A stretch of DNA of 64,000 bases from Chitinibacter tainanensis DSM 15459 (GCF_000429785.1 NZ_KE386952.1:334917-398916); one strand, 5' to 3'; numbered from the stretch's first letter, positions 8,472 through 17,709 are shown. The notes: generated by a model not told the origin, from the sequence alone. Numbers and translations are program-made.

Positions 8472-8840
8472 ATGCGCACCGCCCTACTAAGCGTACTGGC
8501 CATCACCACCCTGAGCGCCTGCGCCGCCAGCACGCCAACTCCGCCCGCAAACTGCCCGCCCGCCAATCTGGCCGGTGGCTACCACCCGCAAACCAGCGTA
8601 TCGCCCGAAGCCGAAGAAGCCGCCGCCGTGGCGCTACGGCAAATGAACACCACCGCCAAGCTGGAGCAGATTTTAGAAGTACGCACCCAAGTGGTGGCCG
8701 GCCTGAATTACGCGCTGCGCCTGCGGCTGAGTAATGGCGAGGAATACCAAACCGTGGTGTGGCGCAAACTGGATGGCAGCTGGGAAGTGACCCAGCCACT
8801 CAAGAAAACCCCGCTGCAGCCACTCTGCCCAGCGCAATAA
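8472..8840 (+). CDS. Cystatin-like lipoprotein (putative cysteine protease inhibitor)
   Basis: 122 residues with a lipoprotein signal; the lipobox Leu-Ser-Ala-Cys puts the lipidated Cys at 17. The mature part has all three cystatin contact elements: GGYHP near the N-terminus (35-39), QVVAG (73-77, matching QxVxG) and a tryptophan-containing second loop (W97 to W104), with the long helix between 44 and 60. Known cystatins insert these wedges into papain-like proteases. GGAG precedes the ATG by seven bases. A longer open frame upstream is antisense to rsmB and is ignored. The call rests on motif order; it is confident for fold, less so for inhibition. Confidence 0.75.
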   Translation: MRTALLSVLAITTLSACAASTPTPPANCPPANLAGGYHPQTSVSPEAEEAAAVALRQMNTTAKLEQILEVRTQVVAGLNYALRLRLSNGEEYQTVVWRKLDGSWEVTQPLKKTPLQPLCPAQ

Positions 8841-8903
8841 GCCCAGCTGCCCGCGGCTCACCCCAAACTTGAGGCGCGCAGCCCAGCCGGCTATGCTGGG
8901 TGC

Positions 8904-9626
8904 ATGCGACTTTCTCTGTTTCTTGCACTTCTGCTCTGGCTGGGCCTTTGGGGCTCTAGTCAGGCGCAAACCCGCGTGCCGCTGTATACCTATTACGACG
9001 AAGCGCCCTTTGCCCTCGATCGCCCAGATAACTGGACTCAGCGCCTAGCACAGCACCTAACCCAAGCCTCACGCGGCAAATACCTTTTTACCCCAACCAC
9101 CTTACCGCGCCGGCGCCTCGATCGCCTGCTGGCCCAGCCGGGATGGAATGGCGTAGTGGCTTGGGGCAACCCGGAATTCTTTCCGAATGTCCCCACCCAG
9201 CAACTGCGCTGGAGCCATAGCTATTTATATGATGCCGATCTGGTTGTCAGCCGGCGTGAGCGGCCGGTGCGGTTTCAAGGCCCGCCGTCTTTATATGGGC
9301 TGCGCCTTGGCGCCGTATTGGGCCGCCAGCTTAATGACTTTGAAGACAGCATTCGTGCTGGCTTGATTGTGCGCGAAGATGCCCCCAGCACGCTGTCTAA
9401 TCTGAAAAAGCTGCGCGCCGGCCGGATTGATTGCACGCTGATTCAGCGCACCGCGCTACCAGGCCTGCGGCAAAGCTTCCCCGATCTGGAACAATGGCTG
9501 TACATCAGCCCAACACCACGACGGGCTTTCAGCCGCCATTTCGCCGTTGAGCCGGGTCAGCAGGCCTTGTTTGAATTTCTACAAACCGCCAGCCTGCAAA
9601 TGCCGGCCAACTTATTCAACCATTAG
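8904..9626 (+). CDS. Periplasmic solute-binding protein (family 3-like)
   Basis: 240 residues with signal peptide MRLSLFLALLLWLGLWG...SQA. The mature part begins VPLYTYYDEAPF, the usual opening strand of amino-acid/polar-solute binding proteins (SBP_bac_3), and is of the length found for members that act without a permease, often as sensory or secreted proteins. No ABC permease or ATPase is nearby. Its stop overlaps by four bases the stop of the convergent SemiSWEET gene. Confidence 0.7.
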   Translation: MRLSLFLALLLWLGLWGSSQAQTRVPLYTYYDEAPFALDRPDNWTQRLAQHLTQASRGKYLFTPTTLPRRRLDRLLAQPGWNGVVAWGNPEFFPNVPTQQLRWSHSYLYDADLVVSRRERPVRFQGPPSLYGLRLGAVLGRQLNDFEDSIRAGLIVREDAPSTLSNLKKLRAGRIDCTLIQRTALPGLRQSFPDLEQWLYISPTPRRAFSRHFAVEPGQQALFEFLQTASLQMPANLFNH

Positions 9627-9886
9627 CCCGCCCGCTCAAAGCGCAGCTTCATCAGCAACACCCCGCTGGCCAAGAGTAGCGTAAAGGCATTGGATAAAAT
9701 AATCGGTGCCGACTGAATCAACAGGCCATAAACCAGCCAGCTCAAGAGCCCCACACACAGCAGCGCATACATCCCCAGCGAAATATCCTGCGTACTGCGC
9801 GTGCGCCAGACTTGCACCACCTGCGGCACAAAGCAGCTGGTGGTGCAGGCGGCGGCAAATAGGCCTAATAGCTCAACCGGATTCAT
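9623..9886 (-). CDS. SemiSWEET family sugar transporter
   Basis: 87 residues with three transmembrane helices forming one triple-helix bundle. The PQ motif CFVPQVVQVW in helix 1 and a second-helix pattern SLGMYALLCVGLLSWLVYG identify the MtN3/SemiSWEET family, which works as a homodimer and lets mono- or disaccharides cross the inner membrane down their gradient. Its start overlaps the upstream HAD phosphatase stop by four bases (ATGA-type), so the two are translationally coupled and probably act on the same sugar. Confidence 0.9.
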   Translation of the reverse strand: MNPVELLGLFAAACTTSCFVPQVVQVWRTRSTQDISLGMYALLCVGLLSWLVYGLLIQSAPIILSNAFTLLLASGVLLMKLRFERAG

Positions 9887-10509
9887 GCTGCCACCTCCGT
9901 GCTAGGCGCCCAGCGCACCTCGCGCCAATCACTGATCTGCCCAGCGATGCCGGCCGGGCTTGGCGCCTGCTGCCCCACCTGAATCACCGTGCAGCTCGCC
10001 GCCAGCGCGCTGGCCATGCCGGCGCTGGCATCTTCAAACGCCAGACATGCGCTGGCCGGTACGCCCAGCAGGGCGGCGCCGCGCAAATAGGGCTCGGGGT
10101 GCGGCTTGCCGTGCTCAATATCATCGGCACAAATGCTGTAGCGGGGCAGCGGCAGGCCGCAATGCGCCAAGCGAGCCTCCATCACCGCCCGCGAGGCGGA
10201 TGTCACCACCGCCCAGCGCTCGGGCGGCAGTTGCGCCAGCCACGCGGCTGCGCCTGCTATTGCCACCACCCCCGTACTATCGCTGGCCTCCAGCTGATCT
10301 AGCCACGCGCTTTCTGCCGCAGCATCCAGCTCAGGGGCGACTAATTTCACCGTGCTGCTGCCGGGAATACCATGGCATACGGCCAGCACCCGCTCCAGCG
10401 CAATGCCATGGCGCTGACACCAGCGCGCCCAGATTTGCTCGATATTGGCCGTTGAATCAATCAAAGTGCCATCCATATCAAACAGAAAATAGTTTGAATT
10501 CAACAACAT
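9883..10509 (-). CDS. HAD-IA family sugar phosphatase-like hydrolase
   Basis: About 208 residues. Motif I is FDMDGTLIDS (nucleophile Asp about 11), motif II VVTSAS, motif III the lysine in HGKPHPEPYL, and motif IV FEDASAGMASA. These mark the beta-phosphoglucomutase/phosphatase subfamily (YfbT-, GPP-like) acting on small phosphorylated sugars. The ATG at 10509 is preferred over the GTG at 10518 because AAGGAG sits eight bases before it but directly against the GTG. Co-transcribed with the SemiSWEET gene; an AraC regulator diverges upstream. Confidence 0.85.
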   Translation of the reverse strand: MLLNSNYFLFDMDGTLIDSTANIEQIWARWCQRHGIALERVLAVCHGIPGSSTVKLVAPELDAAAESAWLDQLEASDSTGVVAIAGAAAWLAQLPPERWAVVTSASRAVMEARLAHCGLPLPRYSICADDIEHGKPHPEPYLRGAALLGVPASACLAFEDASAGMASALAASCTVIQVGQQAPSPAGIAGQISDWREVRWAPSTEVAA

Positions 10510-10624
10510 GCCGTTCACTCCTTCGCCTGTGATGTGGCACAGTATTCACGATCTGGCACCCGATAAAATCGAGTTTTGGCCGGATTTTCTCTACAATCAG
10601 CTCAATACTTAGCCACGGATTGCG

Positions 10625-11470
10625 ATGATGCTGGTCAGGGAATGGATTTCCCCCACCGAGGGGCAGGGCTGGTTTTATCAATGTCTGGAAGAAACCCTGT
10701 GCCCGTTTCAGTGGCACTATCACCCCGAATTCGAGCTGACCTTCACCCTGCGTGCCCGCGGGGTGCGCTATATCGGCAGCGATATTGACCCCTTTGGTGA
10801 AATCGATCTGGCGCTGGTAGCACCCGGCCAGCCGCACACCTGGCAGGCCAATCCGCCCGAACAGGGCCAGCTGCATCAGGTGCAGGTGGTGTTATTTCGC
10901 CTCGAATGGCTGGATGGGCTGGCGCAAGGGGGCTTGCCCGAGTTGCGCGCCTTGCGCAGCTGGCTGGCCAGTGTGCGCACCGGTGTGGTGTTTAGCCAGG
11001 CGCTGGCGGTGGCGCTGCAGCCCGCGTTTGCCGAGCTGCATAGCTTGCGCGGCGTACCGCGGCTGGCCTGCTTGCTGAATATATTGCACGCGCTGATGCA
11101 GGATGCGGGCGCGCGACTGATCGATGGGCCGGGGCTGGTGTTTCACGAAGATCGCCGCCTGCAGGTGGCGCTGGCGCATCTGCAACAGCACTACACCCGC
11201 CCGCTGGCGCTGGCCGAATTGGCCGCCGTGGCCGGGGCCAGCCCGGCAACCCTGAAGCGGCTATTTCATGACGGCATGAAAACCACCTTTAGCGCCTTGC
11301 TGGCCAGCTTGCGCATTGGCCATGCCTGCCATTTGCTGCTGACCACCGAGCGCAGCATTGCCTTTATTGCCACCGCCAGTGGCTTTCCGAGCGTGAGCCA
11401 GTTTTACCGCAAATTTATCGAGCTAAAGGCGCTGCCGCCGGCGCAATATCGTAGCGCCGTACGTAGCTAA
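10625..11470 (+). CDS. AraC-family transcriptional regulator
   Basis: 281 residues. The N-terminal half is a cupin-like ligand-binding domain (HYHPEFELTFTLRARG, about 32-47). The C-terminal 90 residues carry two helix-turn-helix motifs: LALAELAAVAGASPATLKRLF, then AFIATASGFPSVSQFYRKF as the AraC signature. Arabinose-type members respond to sugars. It diverges across 106-115 bases from the HAD-SemiSWEET pair, so it probably controls that pair; the operator is not recognisable by eye. Confidence 0.9.
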   Translation: MMLVREWISPTEGQGWFYQCLEETLCPFQWHYHPEFELTFTLRARGVRYIGSDIDPFGEIDLALVAPGQPHTWQANPPEQGQLHQVQVVLFRLEWLDGLAQGGLPELRALRSWLASVRTGVVFSQALAVALQPAFAELHSLRGVPRLACLLNILHALMQDAGARLIDGPGLVFHEDRRLQVALAHLQQHYTRPLALAELAAVAGASPATLKRLFHDGMKTTFSALLASLRIGHACHLLLTTERSIAFIATASGFPSVSQFYRKFIELKALPPAQYRSAVRS

Positions 11471-11475
11471 ACCAT

Positions 11476-11524
11476 GGGTATTGCCTCCTGACGCATATTA
11501 ATCAATGTCTCTAGGGCAATACCC
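11476..11524. repeat. 49-nt palindromic repeat, copy 3
   Basis: Perfect eleven-base-pair ends TGGGTATTGCC/GGCAATACCCA around an AT-rich centre. Lies between the convergent AraC and chemoreceptor genes, only seven bases from the chemoreceptor stop. Confidence 0.85.
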
Positions 11525-11531
11525 AATCCAC

Positions 11532-13166
11532 CTATTCGATTCTGAAGCGCGCTACCAAGCTTTGCAGCTCGGCCGCTACTTGCTCCACACCGGTGGCGCT
11601 ATCGGCGGTATGGCGGATCGACACGCTGGTTTCTTCCACCATTTGCGAGATATCTTCCACTCGCACCGCAATGCTATTGCTCGCCACGCTCTGCTCGCGG
11701 GTAGCGGCGGCCACTTCGCGCAGATGCTCCAGCGTGGCTTCGGCGCCGTGGTGAATCTGCCCCAGCGAGGCCGATACATGGCCAGCCAGCGCTACGCCGC
11801 GCTCCACCTCCGGCAAGGCACCTTGCATTAGCTCGACCACTTGCGTGGTTTCACCCTGAATCGTGGCCAGCATGCGCTCGATATCTACCGTGGCCGATGA
11901 GGTGCGCTCGGCCAGCTTGCGCACTTCGTCGGCCACCACAGCAAAGCCGCGGCCTTGCTCGCCGGCGCGAGCGGCCTCGATGGCGGCATTCAGCGCCAGC
12001 AGATTGGTCTGCCCAGCAATATCTTTAATCACCGCAGCAATGCCGGAAATCTCGCGCGCCTTGCTATCCAGCTCGCGAATCTGGCTGGTGGCGGTGCTGA
12101 CGCTGCTGGCGATTTGCGCCATTGAATCGCTGGCCTCGCCCACCTGATTCACGCCGGCATGCGCCAGCGCCGTGGCCTCCTGCGAGGCTTGCTCGGTCAC
12201 CGCCGAATTATCCGAAATATGCGTAATGCTCACGGTCAGCTCTTCCATCGCCGCGGCCATCGAGGTGGTGGCATCGGCCTGCCGCGCGGCAGCTTGGGCG
12301 ATTTCGCGACTCGAGAGCGCGATCTGCGCCGATTGTGTGCCCAAGGTGCCGGCATGTTGCTGCACATCGCGCAGCATCTGCCGCAGCCCGTCCACCATGG
12401 TATTGAGCGCCCCGAGCAAGCTGGCCGGATCGCGGCCGGTGATATTCTGGCGCAAATCGCCAGCCGCAATCGCCTGCATAATCTGCATGGCCTCGCGCGG
12501 CTCGCCCCCCAATTGCGACAAAATCGAGCGGGCAATCAGCCACGAAGCGCCGCCCAGCAACACCGCCAACAGCAAAAGCTGGCCCACGCCCAGCCAGAGT
12601 TTATGCAGGTAGGCGGCGTTCAGATCATCTTCATACACACCGGTACACACCACCCAATTCCAGCCCGGCACCGGCAGGGCGTAGGCAATTTTCGGCTGCG
12701 GCTGCGGATTGCCCGGCTTGGCAAAATGAAAATAGGCAAAGCCGCCGCCCTGCTGCGCGGCTTTCACCAGCTCTTGCAAAATCATCACGCCGTTCACATC
12801 CTGCAGGCCGCCTTTAAACTGGCCTTCAAATTCAGGCTTGAGCGGGTGCATGCGATACACCATCGCAGTATCAATGATGAAAAAATACTCGGTCCGCTCA
12901 AAGCGCACGCCGCGCAGCGCGGCCGCAGCCTGCTGCTGCGCTTCGGCCTGGCTTAGCTCGCCGCGCTCGGCGCGATCTTTAAAGTAATTCACCACTCCGA
13001 CAGCCGATTCGACCTGCGCCCGCACTTTGGCCTGCCGCTCTTCGAGCATGCTGCGGCGTAAATCCTGCAAGGTCAGCGCGCCGCTCAAAGCCAGCATCAA
13101 TAAAGCCACGCCACACAAGACCCATAAGCGGGCGCCAACGCGCCAGCGCTGTAATAGTGCATTCAT
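11532..13166 (-). CDS. Methyl-accepting chemotaxis protein with Cache sensor
   Basis: 544 residues. Transmembrane helix at about 12-32, a periplasmic sCache_2-type domain to about 185 (with [15 protein letters not shown] and a [13 protein letters not shown] close), a second helix about 190-210, HAMP, then the cytoplasmic signalling domain. Its hairpin tip is the conserved [18 protein letters not shown], followed by [16 protein letters not shown]. Adaptation sites are likely in the flanking helices. No CheA/CheW genes are near, so it is an orphan receptor; Cache_2 domains usually bind small organic acids or amines. Confidence 0.9.
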   Translation of the reverse strand: MNALLQRWRVGARLWVLCGVALLMLALSGALTLQDLRRSMLEERQAKVRAQVESAVGVVNYFKDRAERGELSQAEAQQQAAAALRGVRFERTEYFFIIDTAMVYRMHPLKPEFEGQFKGGLQDVNGVMILQELVKAAQQGGGFAYFHFAKPGNPQPQPKIAYALPVPGWNWVVCTGVYEDDLNAAYLHKLWLGVGQLLLLAVLLGGASWLIARSILSQLGGEPREAMQIMQAIAAGDLRQNITGRDPASLLGALNTMVDGLRQMLRDVQQHAGTLGTQSAQIALSSREIAQAAARQADATTSMAAAMEELTVSITHISDNSAVTEQASQEATALAHAGVNQVGEASDSMAQIASSVSTATSQIRELDSKAREISGIAAVIKDIAGQTNLLALNAAIEAARAGEQGRGFAVVADEVRKLAERTSSATVDIERMLATIQGETTQVVELMQGALPEVERGVALAGHVSASLGQIHHGAEATLEHLREVAAATREQSVASNSIAVRVEDISQMVEETSVSIRHTADSATGVEQVAAELQSLVARFRIE

Positions 13167-13737
13167 TTTTTGTCCTCCCAGACTGAGAGCTGGACTACGC
13201 CAGCCTTGATCAAGGCCGGAGTCTAGCCAGTGGCCGCCTACGGCGGGGCCAGGATCTGGCGAGCGGCTGCAAGACTTAGGTCAGCGGCATAAAAGCCACC
13301 CTCAGCGGTTGAAACATTAGCGTTATCTAATTTTAAGTTGGGCGCGCCATGCTCCAGTCGGTGGCAGGGCTTGCGCCGCCCCAGCGGACCGCCTAAGCTG
13401 GCCGCCGTACCTGCGGCTGAGCATAGGCTGCGCTGAGGCCAACAGGCTCTCGCGCAACAATAATGATGGGTATATGACAGTAAACAACATTAATCGAGGC
13501 CTGCAGCGACATACCCCCGCCAAGTACATCACGCCAGCCCTGTCATCGCCTACTTCTGCGGCGGGCGGCGCTCAGCGCAGGCAGGCTTAGGTCAACAACT
13601 TTGTCATAGATGGTGGCAGGCCGAGTTCCCGCCCTGCGTGTTCATTTTTACCCTTATGGCATCGGCATTTCTCCACAGCGCCCACTGGGGTTGGTGCGAT
13701 ACGCTCAATACATGCGCCAAACTCAGGAAACCCCACG
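13167..13737. other. Intergenic region with one repeat copy
   Basis: 571 bases between the divergent chemoreceptor and a small membrane protein gene. It holds 49-nt repeat copy 4 and GC-rich short inverted segments. I see no convincing coding frame; the short minus-strand frame at its 3' side runs into the neighbouring gene's antisense strand and has no start signal. Confidence 0.5.
13468..13516. repeat. 49-nt palindromic repeat, copy 4
   Basis: GGGTATATG...CATACCC, 49 nt, with ACATTAATCGA in the centre. Ends pair over seven bases. Confidence 0.7.
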
Positions 13738-13995
13738 ATGACGACCCCACGCATCCCCCCGCTCAAGATCATTGAAGACCACCCCAGCGCCATGGCCCCG
13801 CCGCCGCGCCCAAACCAGCCGCCACACCAGCGCTGGCTCGGCTATCTGCTCACCGGGCTGGCGTTTGCTTTGCTGGGCTTTGGGCTAGTGAGTGCCCAGC
13901 ATATTTACCCGGCTTTTCACCTGCCGCTGTGGTCAGAGCTCACGCTGTTTGCCTCGTTTCCGGTGGTGATTTACGGCGTGGTGAAGCTGGGCTAA
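13738..13995 (+). CDS. Small membrane protein, unknown
   Basis: 85 residues. A Pro-rich cytoplasmic N-terminus (residues 1-35) is followed by two transmembrane helices (about 36-55 and 65-83). No Shine-Dalgarno sequence is clear, but the ATG, the stop and the two-helix pattern make a real gene likely. No family recognised. A BPL_N-type gene follows 72 bases on. Confidence 0.5.
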   Translation: MTTPRIPPLKIIEDHPSAMAPPPRPNQPPHQRWLGYLLTGLAFALLGFGLVSAQHIYPAFHLPLWSELTLFASFPVVIYGVVKLG

Positions 13996-14067
13996 GCCAG
14001 CCAAAACTGTCAGCCCGCTGTCATTCAAAGCTGGCATACTGCGGTTTTATCCTTGAAGATCGCCACC

Positions 14068-14766
14068 ATGCGTCACCTGCTGCTACTTGCCCTGTTCGCC
14101 CTCACCCCATTCGCCCAAGCGCGCACCATCGGGATTTTTAATGGCGCCGGCACGTGCGAAGGCTGCGGCGAAACGGTGGGTGCATTTTTTCAGGCGCGGC
14201 AGGACAAGGTGATTTACCTAAATGAGAAAACCCTTAGCGCCGCCACCTTAGCCAAGATTCAGGTGTATGTGCAGCCCGGTGGCTCGGATGACATCGACGA
14301 AACGCTCAATGCCCTGCGCCCGGCGCAGATACGCGCCTTGCGCCAGTTTGTGCAGCAGGGCGGCAGCTATCTGGGTATTTGTGCCGGCGCTTATCTGGCC
14401 GGCCGCTACAGCGATGCCGCCAGCCGCAAACCCGCTTTTGGCCTCGTGCCCATCAATGAAGTCGATGCCGAAATAGCCAGCCCCGCCGCCACCTTGCTGC
14501 CAGTGCAATGGCAAGGGCAAACCCGCTGGTTTTATCACCAAAGCGCCCCACATCTCGGCAAAACCGCGCCCGCCGGGGCCGAAATTTTAGGCCGCTATCA
14601 GCGCAGCGGCCGTATCGCCGCGCTGAGCACCCGCTTTGGCCACGGCAAAGTGCTGCTGGTCGGCCCGCATCTGGAAGCCGGCCGCGACTGGTATCAGGCT
14701 GATGGCCTCAGCCTGCAATACGGCACCGCCGAGGCTGATTTTGCCCGCCTGCTGGATCGCCTGTAA
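14068..14766 (+). CDS. Exported BPL_N/GATase-like protein
   Basis: About 232 residues with a signal peptide ending QA. The fold is the class-I glutamine-amidotransferase-like domain found at the N-terminus of yeast-type biotin protein ligase (BPL_N): VYVQPGGSDDIDETL and YLGICAGAYLAG, where the Cys of ICAGAY sits at the nucleophile elbow. Two extra cysteines (GTCEGCGE) lie near the mature N-terminus. Such secreted forms have no known substrate. The ATG at 14068 is chosen because the longer frame needs a TTG and would spoil the signal peptide. Confidence 0.75.
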   Translation: MRHLLLLALFALTPFAQARTIGIFNGAGTCEGCGETVGAFFQARQDKVIYLNEKTLSAATLAKIQVYVQPGGSDDIDETLNALRPAQIRALRQFVQQGGSYLGICAGAYLAGRYSDAASRKPAFGLVPINEVDAEIASPAATLLPVQWQGQTRWFYHQSAPHLGKTAPAGAEILGRYQRSGRIAALSTRFGHGKVLLVGPHLEAGRDWYQADGLSLQYGTAEADFARLLDRL

Positions 14767-14869
14767 GCCGCGCGGTGTGAATGCTGCCGCTTTTCTGCGG
14801 CAATTGTTACGGGTGGCTGGCTGACGAGCTGATTACAATCGCCGGCTTTCATTACTCTATCCACCCGTC

Positions 14870-15433
14870 ATGCGCTGCTTAATTCCTGTTGCCCTCCTTC
14901 TTCTCACCACTGGCTGTGCCTCGCTCAGCGATAGCGAATGCCGTACCGGCGATTGGTATAGCATCGGCCTGCGCGATGGCCAGAATGGCTATAGCTCGCA
15001 AGTTGCCGAGCATGCCAAAGCCTGCCGCAAGCAGCGCGTGGCGCCCGATCTGGAACAATACAATCGTGGGCGCGAAGAAGGCCTGCGCAGTTATTGCACG
15101 GCCAGCAATGGTTATCAGGTGGGTTTGCGCGGCGCGCAGGCGGGCAATGTGTGCCCGGCCGGCACGCAGGCCGCATTTCAAAATGCCTATCAGCGTGGCT
15201 ATCAGCGCTACAAGGTGCAGCAAGAGCTGCAGCAGGTGGAATGGCGCATCGATAATTACAACAAGCAGCGCGGCCAGCTCGAAGAAAAACTGCGCGCCGC
15301 CCAAACCGATAAAGACCGCCGCAAATACGAGCGCGAGCTAGACAACCTGCGCCAGCAAAACCGCGATGACCGGCGCCTACGCGATATTTTGCGCGCCCAG
15401 GTGATCGCCCTGCCGCTGCTGTATTCGCAATAA
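14870..15433 (+). CDS. DUF2799 lipoprotein
   Basis: 187 residues. The lipobox LTTGC places the lipidated Cys at about 16. Three repeats of a Gly-rich signature follow (DWYSIGLRDGQNG, QYNRGREEGLRSYC, NGYQVGLRGAQAG, then NAYQRGYQRYKV), the DUF2799 pattern. The C-terminal third (about 120-170) is a Gln/Arg/Glu-rich coiled coil. Probably outer-membrane-anchored in the periplasm; function unknown. Confidence 0.8.
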   Translation: MRCLIPVALLLLTTGCASLSDSECRTGDWYSIGLRDGQNGYSSQVAEHAKACRKQRVAPDLEQYNRGREEGLRSYCTASNGYQVGLRGAQAGNVCPAGTQAAFQNAYQRGYQRYKVQQELQQVEWRIDNYNKQRGQLEEKLRAAQTDKDRRKYERELDNLRQQNRDDRRLRDILRAQVIALPLLYSQ

Positions 15434-15448
15434 CGCGATGCCCCTTGC

Positions 15449-15497
15449 AGGTATATCCAGCCAAGCCATGTAAAGATTAGCCTTTAGAGATATACCC
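15449..15497. repeat. 49-nt palindromic repeat, copy 5
   Basis: AGGTATATC...GATATACCC, 49 nt, in the gap between the convergent DUF2799 and histidine-kinase genes. Confidence 0.7.
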
Positions 15498-15530
15498 TTA
15501 ATAAGACTGAATCAGGCACATAGCCACAGC

Positions 15531-16919
15531 CTAGTGCGCCGGCGCCGCGGCCGGCAGTGGCAGCCGCACGCTAAAGCGGCAGCCACGCCCCGCCAGCCCG
15601 GTGCCTAATTCAATCTGGCCGCCCAGCCGCGCTACCGCCTGCGCCACTATCGCCAGGCCCAGCCCGGTGCCAGCTACGCTGTGGCCAGTGCCGCGCACAA
15701 AGCGCTCAAAAATCCGCCCCTGCTCGGCGGGCGGAATGCCCGGGCCGCTATCGGCCACTTCCAGCAAGAGCTGCGCGCCCTGCTGGCTGAGGCTCACTTC
15801 GATCTGATCGCCGGCATGAATATACGCCACGGCGTTATTAAGTAGATTTTGCACAATCGATTGCACGGCATGGGCATCTAGCCGGGCGGGCAAGGTATCG
15901 GGCGCATTCAGCCCCAGCTCGATCTGCCGTGCCAGCGCCGCCGGCGCCACGCGGGCCAGCTCGGTTTGCAGCAGGTCGGCCAGATCAATCTGCTGCGGAG
16001 TTTCGAGCCGATCATTATCGATATGCGATAGCTCCAATAGCTGGGCGATCAGGTGCGAGGCGCGGGCAATGGCGGCTTCCAGATCTTGCCCGGCGGCTTG
16101 GCGCGCCGCGGGCGTGTCGGCCCGCGCCAGCACATGTGCCTGCGCCGAAATCACCGCGATGGGCGTGCGCAGCTCATGCGCGGCATCTTGCACAAAGGCA
16201 TGCTCGCGGGCGATTTTGCTGCGTAATTGCTGCAATAGCCGCTCTAGCGCCGCGGTTAGCGGTTTAAGCTCGGCATAGGGGCTATGAAAATTCAGCGGCG
16301 ACAGATCATCTTTATCTTTGCTGGCAATCAGCTGCGAGAGCTGGCGCAATGGCCGCAAGCCGCCCGACACCACCAGCCCGATCACCAGCGACATCACCGG
16401 CAGGGCGATCAACATCTGGATGGTCATTTCGGGCAGCAGCACTTTCAGCAGCACCTGCGCGCTAAATTTGGGCGCCGCTAGGCGGATTTCCCACTGCGCA
16501 GCGCGCATCAGGCACACCCGATATTCGGCGCCATTCACCACCACATCGTAAAAAGCCTGCGGCTGCAGCGCCAGCGGCACGCCCCGGCTTTCCGGCGATA
16601 AATACAGCTGGCGGCCTTGCCGGTCATTGAGCTGCAGCAGCATCGATTGCTCGACTTTGGAATCGCGCAGGCCGGTATTAAACATCTCGGAAGCCGTCGC
16701 CAGCACGCCGATGGCATCGCGCTCGGAGCGGGCCTTGCCCAGCTCCACTAGCAGCGTCTGGCCATACAGCTGCAGGCTACGGTCGCGCTCGGAAGTGCGG
16801 GTGAATTGCCAATAGCCATAAATCGCCAGCGTAAACCACACCGCCACCAGCGCCAGTAGCAAGGCCAGCAACACCCGCCGGATCAGGCTGGGGCCTAATA
16901 AGCTCAGGGATAATTTCAT
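15531..16919 (-). CDS. Two-component sensor histidine kinase (QseC/PmrB-like)
   Basis: 462 residues. Transmembrane helix about 13-35, a periplasmic sensor domain to about 165, a second helix about 168-188, HAMP-like linker, then the HisKA domain with phospho-acceptor His in DAAHELRTPIAV. The ATP-binding part has the N box QNLLNNAVAY, G1 ADSGPGIPP and G2 GTGLGLAIV. It overlaps the response regulator stop by four bases. Architecture and neighbour match the QseBC/PmrAB group, which senses polymyxin, metals or autoinducers; the actual signal is unknown. Confidence 0.9.
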   Translation of the reverse strand: MKLSLSLLGPSLIRRVLLALLLALVAVWFTLAIYGYWQFTRTSERDRSLQLYGQTLLVELGKARSERDAIGVLATASEMFNTGLRDSKVEQSMLLQLNDRQGRQLYLSPESRGVPLALQPQAFYDVVVNGAEYRVCLMRAAQWEIRLAAPKFSAQVLLKVLLPEMTIQMLIALPVMSLVIGLVVSGGLRPLRQLSQLIASKDKDDLSPLNFHSPYAELKPLTAALERLLQQLRSKIAREHAFVQDAAHELRTPIAVISAQAHVLARADTPAARQAAGQDLEAAIARASHLIAQLLELSHIDNDRLETPQQIDLADLLQTELARVAPAALARQIELGLNAPDTLPARLDAHAVQSIVQNLLNNAVAYIHAGDQIEVSLSQQGAQLLLEVADSGPGIPPAEQGRIFERFVRGTGHSVAGTGLGLAIVAQAVARLGGQIELGTGLAGRGCRFSVRLPLPAAAPAH

Positions 16920-17572
16920 AGCTCAAATAAATACCCAACACCGCGCAAAGTGCGAATGCGGTGCGCGCCGATTTTGCGGCGCAGATGCGATAAATGCACT
17001 TCCAGCGCACCAAAATCCAGCGCGTCGCCCAGTGGCGATAGCCGCTGCGCCAGCGCACTTTTGGGCACCACCAACCCCGGCTCGCGCGCCAGCTCCAGCA
17101 GCAATTGAAATTCGCGCGGCGATAAATCCAGCGGCACACCATTAAGGCTGGCCAGGTGTTTGCGCGGCTCGATCTGCAGCTCGCCCAGCTGCCACACCTC
17201 GCTGGCCTGCTGCGCATAGCGGCGCAACACCGCCCGCATGCGGGCGATCAGCTCAGCAGTGGCAAAGGGCTTGATGATGAAATCATCGGCGCCGCTATCC
17301 AGCCCGGTTAAACGATCATCCAGCGCCGAGCGCGCGGTAATCACAATAATCGGCGTGGCGATACCCGCCCGGCGCCAGCGCTGCAGCAGATCAAAGCCCA
17401 CCCCATCGGGCAGGGTGAGATCGAGCAACACGCAGTCGTAATCCATGTCTTGCCCGCTGTGCGGGGCCGTCGCCAAATTACGCCGCCAATCGCTGCTAAT
17501 GCCTTCGGCTTTTAAAGCCTGCTGCAGGGCAAAGCCCAGATCGAGGTCGTCTTCAATAATCAGAATATGCAT
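16916..17572 (-). CDS. OmpR/PhoB-family response regulator (QseB/PmrA-like)
   Basis: 218 residues. Receiver domain: acidic pair IIEDDLDLG, phospho-acceptor Asp in VLLDLTLPDG (about 51), conserved Thr/Ser in IVITAR and Lys in IIKPFATAEL. The C-terminal winged helix ends with LRRKIGAHRIRTLRGVGYLFEL. The ATG at 17572 is chosen because MHILIIEDD is the canonical receiver start; the upstream frame extends into the promoter. A PmrA/QseB-type direct repeat lies just upstream, suggesting autoregulation and control of the divergent mipA. Confidence 0.92.
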   Translation of the reverse strand: MHILIIEDDLDLGFALQQALKAEGISSDWRRNLATAPHSGQDMDYDCVLLDLTLPDGVGFDLLQRWRRAGIATPIIVITARSALDDRLTGLDSGADDFIIKPFATAELIARMRAVLRRYAQQASEVWQLGELQIEPRKHLASLNGVPLDLSPREFQLLLELAREPGLVVPKSALAQRLSPLGDALDFGALEVHLSHLRRKIGAHRIRTLRGVGYLFEL

Positions 17573-17594
17573 GCCAGCACTGTACCTGAAGAAC

Positions 17595-17611
17595 CTTAAG
17601 CTTTTCCTAAG
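17595..17611. promoter_or_regulatory. PmrA/QseB-type direct repeat box
   Basis: CTTAAG, five bases, CCTAAG: one mismatch from the CTTAAG-N5-CTTAAG box bound by PmrA/QseB response regulators. It sits 23 bases upstream of the response regulator start and about 100 before mipA. Confidence 0.6.
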
Positions 17612-17709
17612 GATGCGTTTGACATACTGCCAGCGTTGCTTCCCGCCGGCGAGCGGCCAGCTCCCGCCCACTGCGGCTGATGTCTAACCCAACCATTCAG
17701 GATTTAATC

